Positions 4,768 through 8,006 of a stretch of 8,006 bases of DNA are shown piece after piece. The notes under the pieces were generated by a model. The model was not told the origin of the DNA, made no database searches, and worked only from the letters and a program-made list of their open reading frames with translations. Every line of letters starts with the position of its first letter. Position 1 is the first letter of the stretch. The stretch spans positions 1 through 8,006 of the forward strand of contig JALXDT010000052.1 of NCBI GenBank assembly GCA_027070475.1. Direction: 5' to 3'. Made by a program: the position numbers and the translations under genes. The DNA is from Candidatus Aminicenantota bacterium (GTDB taxonomy: Bacteria; Acidobacteriota; Aminicenantia; JAMOAD01).

Positions 4768-7700
4768 ATGAAAAGACTTTTTCTATTTTTTTCTATTATA
4801 TTCTTTTTATTACCTTTATATTCAAAGGGGCAAAATGTCTGGGAAACCCCTGCTATTGTGGGTATAAACAAAGAAGAGCCCCATTGCACTCTTATCCCTT
4901 ATGAAAATTTTAAAAAAGCAATAACAGGTATTAGAAAAGAATCGGTTTTTTATTCATCCTTAAATGGAAAGTGGAAATTCAATTGGGTAAAAAAACCGGA
5001 TTTAAGGCCAAAGGATTTTTTTAAACTTGATTTTAATGATAAAAATTGGAATACAATTATAGTTCCGTCCAACTGGGAAACTCAGGGTTTCGGAAGGCCT
5101 ATCTATCTGAATGTAAGGTATCCATTTAAAAAGAATCCCCCTTATATTCAGCATGATTATAATCCGGTGGGCTCATACAGAAGATATTTTACGATTCCTG
5201 AAAAATGGAGCCAGAGGGAAATCTTTGTACATTTTGATGGTGTGCAATCAGCTTTTTATCTTTGGATAAATGGTATTAAGGTGGGATACAGTCAAGGAAG
5301 TAGAACTCCGGCAGAATTTAATATTACAAAATATTTAAAAAAGGGCAAAAATTTGATTGCTGTTGAGGTTTACAGATGGTCAGACGGAAGCTATCTTGAA
5401 GATCAGGATATGTGGAGACTCAGTGGGATTTTCAGAGATGTCTATCTTATGGCTACTCCGAAAGTTCACATAAGGGATTTTGAAATAATAACAAAACCCG
5501 ATTTGTCTTACAAAAACTGGCAGCTCAGGATAATAGCCAAGGTCAAAAATTACTCAAAATACCCGTTTAAAAAGATTAAAGTGAGAGGTAATATTTATAG
5601 TAAAGCCGGAGAAAAAATTAAATTGTCTAATAATCTTGAAAACACAACAATGTTTTTGGATTCAAAGGCTGAGAGTACACTTTTGTTGAAAACTGAAGTT
5701 ATTAATCCTGAAAAGTGGTCAGCGGAAAAGCCTACACTTTACACTTTAATACTAAATCTTTTTGATGAGAATAACAATCTGCTTGAAATTGAAAGTGCGA
5801 AGTTCGGATTTAGAAAGGTTGAAATAAAAAATGGCAATCTTCTTTTAAACGGGAAAGCTATTTTAATAAAAGGAGTTGACAGGCACGAGCATAATCCTAT
5901 TTTAGGGCACTATTTGACAGAAAAACAGATGATTGAGGATATCAGGATTATGAAAAGATTTAATATAAATGCAGTCAGAACTTCACACTATCCCAATGAT
6001 CCAAGATGGCTTGAACTCTGCGATGAGTATGGAATATATATTGTGGATGAAGCAAATATAGAATCCCATGGCATAGGATATAATCCAGAGAAAACTCTTG
6101 CCAATAAACCTGAATGGAGAAAGGCTCATTTTGAAAGGTATAGAAGAATGGTTGAAAGGGATAAAAACCATCCCTCTGTAATCATCTGGTCCATGGGTAA
6201 TGAAGCAGGAGATGGAACAAACTTTGAGTATATAAGCTATTGGTCTCATTTAAGGGATCCGGTAAGACCTGTTCAGTATGAAAGAGCCGGTTTAAGAGCT
6301 CACACAGATCTTGTTGTACCAATGTACAGTCGGATTGAAGATCTCGTCAACTATGCAAAAAAACATAAGGACCGTCCCCTTATAATGTGTGAATATGCCC
6401 ATGCAATGGGTAATGCTGTGGGAAATTTAAAAGAGTACTGGGATGTAATAAGAAAATATAGAGTTTTACAGGGAGGGTTTATCTGGGATTTCATAGATCA
6501 GGGATTATTAAAAAAAGATAAAAATGGAAAAATATTTTATGCCTACGGAGGAGATTTTGGAGATAATCCGAATGATAATAATTTCTGTATAAATGGTTTG
6601 ATCTTTCCCAATAGAAAAGTCCAACCTGAAATCCGGGAGGTAAAAAAGGTATATCAAAATGTCCACTTTAAACCATTAAATCTACTTAAAGGAGAAATTG
6701 AGGTTTACAATGAATTCTTTTTTACAAATTTGAGTGAATTTAATATCTTCTGGAATTTAATGGAAAATGGTAAAATAGTTGAAAAAGGAGAAGTCCTAAG
6801 CCTTAATCTTCCTCCACAGAAAAGAAAGGTAATAAAAATCAAATACAATAAAAACCTGATTAAGCCTGATAATGAATATTTTTTAAATATTTCAGTGAAA
6901 TTAAAAAATGATACAAAATGGGAGAAAAAGGGATTTGAAATAGCTTTTGAGCAGCTAAAACTTCCTTTTAAAAGAAAAATAAGAGTAAGGAAACTACACT
7001 CGAAAAAAATTTCCAATTTTAATATTGCGGAAAACCAAAGGGAATTAAAAATTATGTCAGACTCTTTTTTAGTGAGCTTTTCAAAAAAGACAGGAACAAT
7101 TGGAACTTTAAAGTATGGAGATTTAAAGATAATAGATAGTAAAGATAAAGTAGCAGGACCTGTGCTCAATGTTTTCAGGCCTCCGACAGATAATAATATG
7201 GACCTTGCAAAATCTTATATTAAAAAATTGATGGAAGAAAGAGGGTGGTCAAAAGATAAGGTTATTGCCCAAATGAAGAGCTGGGGGTACAAACAGGATT
7301 ATATAAACAAAATTCTGAATATGAGAACATGGTATAACACAAATTTAAACAGACTAAAAAGAAAAATTAAATTATTCGAATATGAAAAAACAAAAGACGG
7401 AACTGTTGTGGTTCATATTATTACAAAGAATATAGGAACCAAGGATGCAGGTTTCATAAGGGATGCCACATATTTTATAAAAAATGATGAGAGAATTAAG
7501 GTTAAAAATCTCATTATTCCTTATGGTAAACTACCGATTTTACCTAAAATAGGAGTAAAAATGCTTGTTTCAGGAAAGCTTGAAAATATAAAATGGTATG
7601 GAAGAGGGCCTGAAGAAAATTATCCGGACAGGAAAACAGGTTATCCGATAGGAATATACAAAAAGAATATATGGGATTTCTTTGTCCCCTATTTGAAACC

Positions 7701-8004
7701 GCAGGAAACAGGAAACAGAGAAGATGTGAGATGGATTTCTCTAACAAACAAAAAGGGAGAAGGAATTTTAATAAAGGGAGAAAAGACTTTTTCTTTTACA
7801 GCTTTAAAATACACTCCCAATCAAATAATAAAAGCCAAACATCCGAATGAACTTAAACCCATTAAAGATATCTTTATTTCAATAGATGCAAAAGTTTTAG
7901 GATTGGGCAATGAAAGCTGTGGCCCAGGTGTGCTTAAAAAATATATTTTAAAAGCAGAAAAGACAAAATTTGACTTTGAGATAATTAAAAATAAAGACAG
8001 TTAG
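4768..8004 (+). CDS. lacZ: Exported beta-galactosidase, glycoside hydrolase family 2 (long LacZ type)
   Basis: This enzyme hydrolyses terminal beta-D-galactosides with retention of configuration. The 1078-residue protein starts with a signal peptide (MKRLF, hydrophobic 4-17, probable cut near residue 21; no lipobox), so it acts outside the cytoplasm. Domains in order: sugar-binding sandwich (about 55-230), Ig-like domain (232-348), TIM barrel (350-625), second Ig-like domain (640-735) and the large C-terminal sandwich (762-1062). The acid/base is Glu479 in WSMGNEAG and the nucleophile Glu542 in CEYAHAMGN. Mg ligands are Glu432, His434 and Glu479. Asp206, His373, His407, Tyr520, His545, Trp573 and Phe606 match other E. 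coli LacZ active-site positions. The loop equivalent to E. coli Trp999 reads GLGNESCGPG with Cys1051, and residues 811-854 look like an insertion. The gene has its own promoter. The natural substrate could be a plant or host galactoside rather than lactose. Confidence 0.95.
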   Translation: MKRLFLFFSIIFFLLPLYSKGQNVWETPAIVGINKEEPHCTLIPYENFKKAITGIRKESVFYSSLNGKWKFNWVKKPDLRPKDFFKLDFNDKNWNTIIVPSNWETQGFGRPIYLNVRYPFKKNPPYIQHDYNPVGSYRRYFTIPEKWSQREIFVHFDGVQSAFYLWINGIKVGYSQGSRTPAEFNITKYLKKGKNLIAVEVYRWSDGSYLEDQDMWRLSGIFRDVYLMATPKVHIRDFEIITKPDLSYKNWQLRIIAKVKNYSKYPFKKIKVRGNIYSKAGEKIKLSNNLENTTMFLDSKAESTLLLKTEVINPEKWSAEKPTLYTLILNLFDENNNLLEIESAKFGFRKVEIKNGNLLLNGKAILIKGVDRHEHNPILGHYLTEKQMIEDIRIMKRFNINAVRTSHYPNDPRWLELCDEYGIYIVDEANIESHGIGYNPEKTLANKPEWRKAHFERYRRMVERDKNHPSVIIWSMGNEAGDGTNFEYISYWSHLRDPVRPVQYERAGLRAHTDLVVPMYSRIEDLVNYAKKHKDRPLIMCEYAHAMGNAVGNLKEYWDVIRKYRVLQGGFIWDFIDQGLLKKDKNGKIFYAYGGDFGDNPNDNNFCINGLIFPNRKVQPEIREVKKVYQNVHFKPLNLLKGEIEVYNEFFFTNLSEFNIFWNLMENGKIVEKGEVLSLNLPPQKRKVIKIKYNKNLIKPDNEYFLNISVKLKNDTKWEKKGFEIAFEQLKLPFKRKIRVRKLHSKKISNFNIAENQRELKIMSDSFLVSFSKKTGTIGTLKYGDLKIIDSKDKVAGPVLNVFRPPTDNNMDLAKSYIKKLMEERGWSKDKVIAQMKSWGYKQDYINKILNMRTWYNTNLNRLKRKIKLFEYEKTKDGTVVVHIITKNIGTKDAGFIRDATYFIKNDERIKVKNLIIPYGKLPILPKIGVKMLVSGKLENIKWYGRGPEENYPDRKTGYPIGIYKKNIWDFFVPYLKPQETGNREDVRWISLTNKKGEGILIKGEKTFSFTALKYTPNQIIKAKHPNELKPIKDIFISIDAKVLGLGNESCGPGVLKKYILKAEKTKFDFEIIKNKDS

Positions 8005-8006
8005 TA

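Noticed and set aside
4768..4830. Possible lipoprotein signal peptide on LacZ.
   Set aside because: There is no cysteine after the hydrophobic core; the first Cys is residue 40, far from the likely cleavage point. An ordinary signal peptide fits better.
6705..7169. A 154-codon open frame on the minus strand opposite lacZ.
   Set aside because: The opposite strand encodes conserved GH2 domains throughout. The translation is a low-complexity Phe/Leu/Ser string expected from the complement of AAA- and GAA-rich codons.

Overview
The window is AT-rich (about one third G+C by eye). All six supported genes lie on the + strand and fall into two transcription units. Arginine is encoded mostly by AGA/AGG and isoleucine often by ATA, with very high lysine. 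This codon style is shared by all six genes, so nothing looks recently transferred. The gene families (PilD-type prepilin peptidase, exported LacZ-type beta-galactosidase, membrane sensor kinase) and the dual-membrane biology they imply suggest a diderm, probably anaerobic or thermophilic bacterium from a deep or poorly sampled lineage. An Acidobacteriota/Aminicenantes-like or deltaproteobacteria-like relative would fit the gene order, but the phylum cannot be fixed from this sequence.

Unit 1 (102-4628) is a tightly packed five-gene operon. It encodes an ABC-2 exporter ATPase, its membrane permease, a membrane-anchored helical-repeat (TPR-like) protein, a bifunctional prepilin peptidase/N-methylase (PilD/GspO), and a PAS-containing membrane histidine kinase. 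Neighbours overlap by 23, 10 and 4 bp or are separated by a single base, so translation is probably coupled throughout. The combination of ABC ATPase, ABC permease, prepilin peptidase and sensor kinase recalls the type IV pilus cluster of Myxococcus xanthus (pilS/pilR, pilG-pilH-pilI, pilD), where the PilGHI transporter is needed for pilus formation. The third gene combines a TPR-like body with a C-terminal segment that resembles the end of type II pseudopilins. I infer that the operon serves type IV pilus or type II secretion assembly. No pilin, assembly ATPase or response regulator is inside the window.

A 139-bp gap (4629-4767) separates the units. It holds a G-free pyrimidine tract that could support Rho-dependent termination, a short perfect palindrome, a consensus TTGACA -35 box with an AT-rich -10 region, and a strong Shine-Dalgarno sequence.

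Unit 2 (4768-8004) is a complete GH2 beta-galactosidase of the long LacZ type with a signal peptide. All catalytic and metal-binding residues are present. It carries an extra helical segment in the C-terminal beta-sandwich domain, and a Cys-containing loop where E. coli LacZ has Trp999. The window ends two bases after its stop codon, so whether more sugar-use genes follow is unknown.

The first 101 bases hold no complete gene. I see no tRNA, rRNA, CRISPR array, insertion sequence or long repeat.
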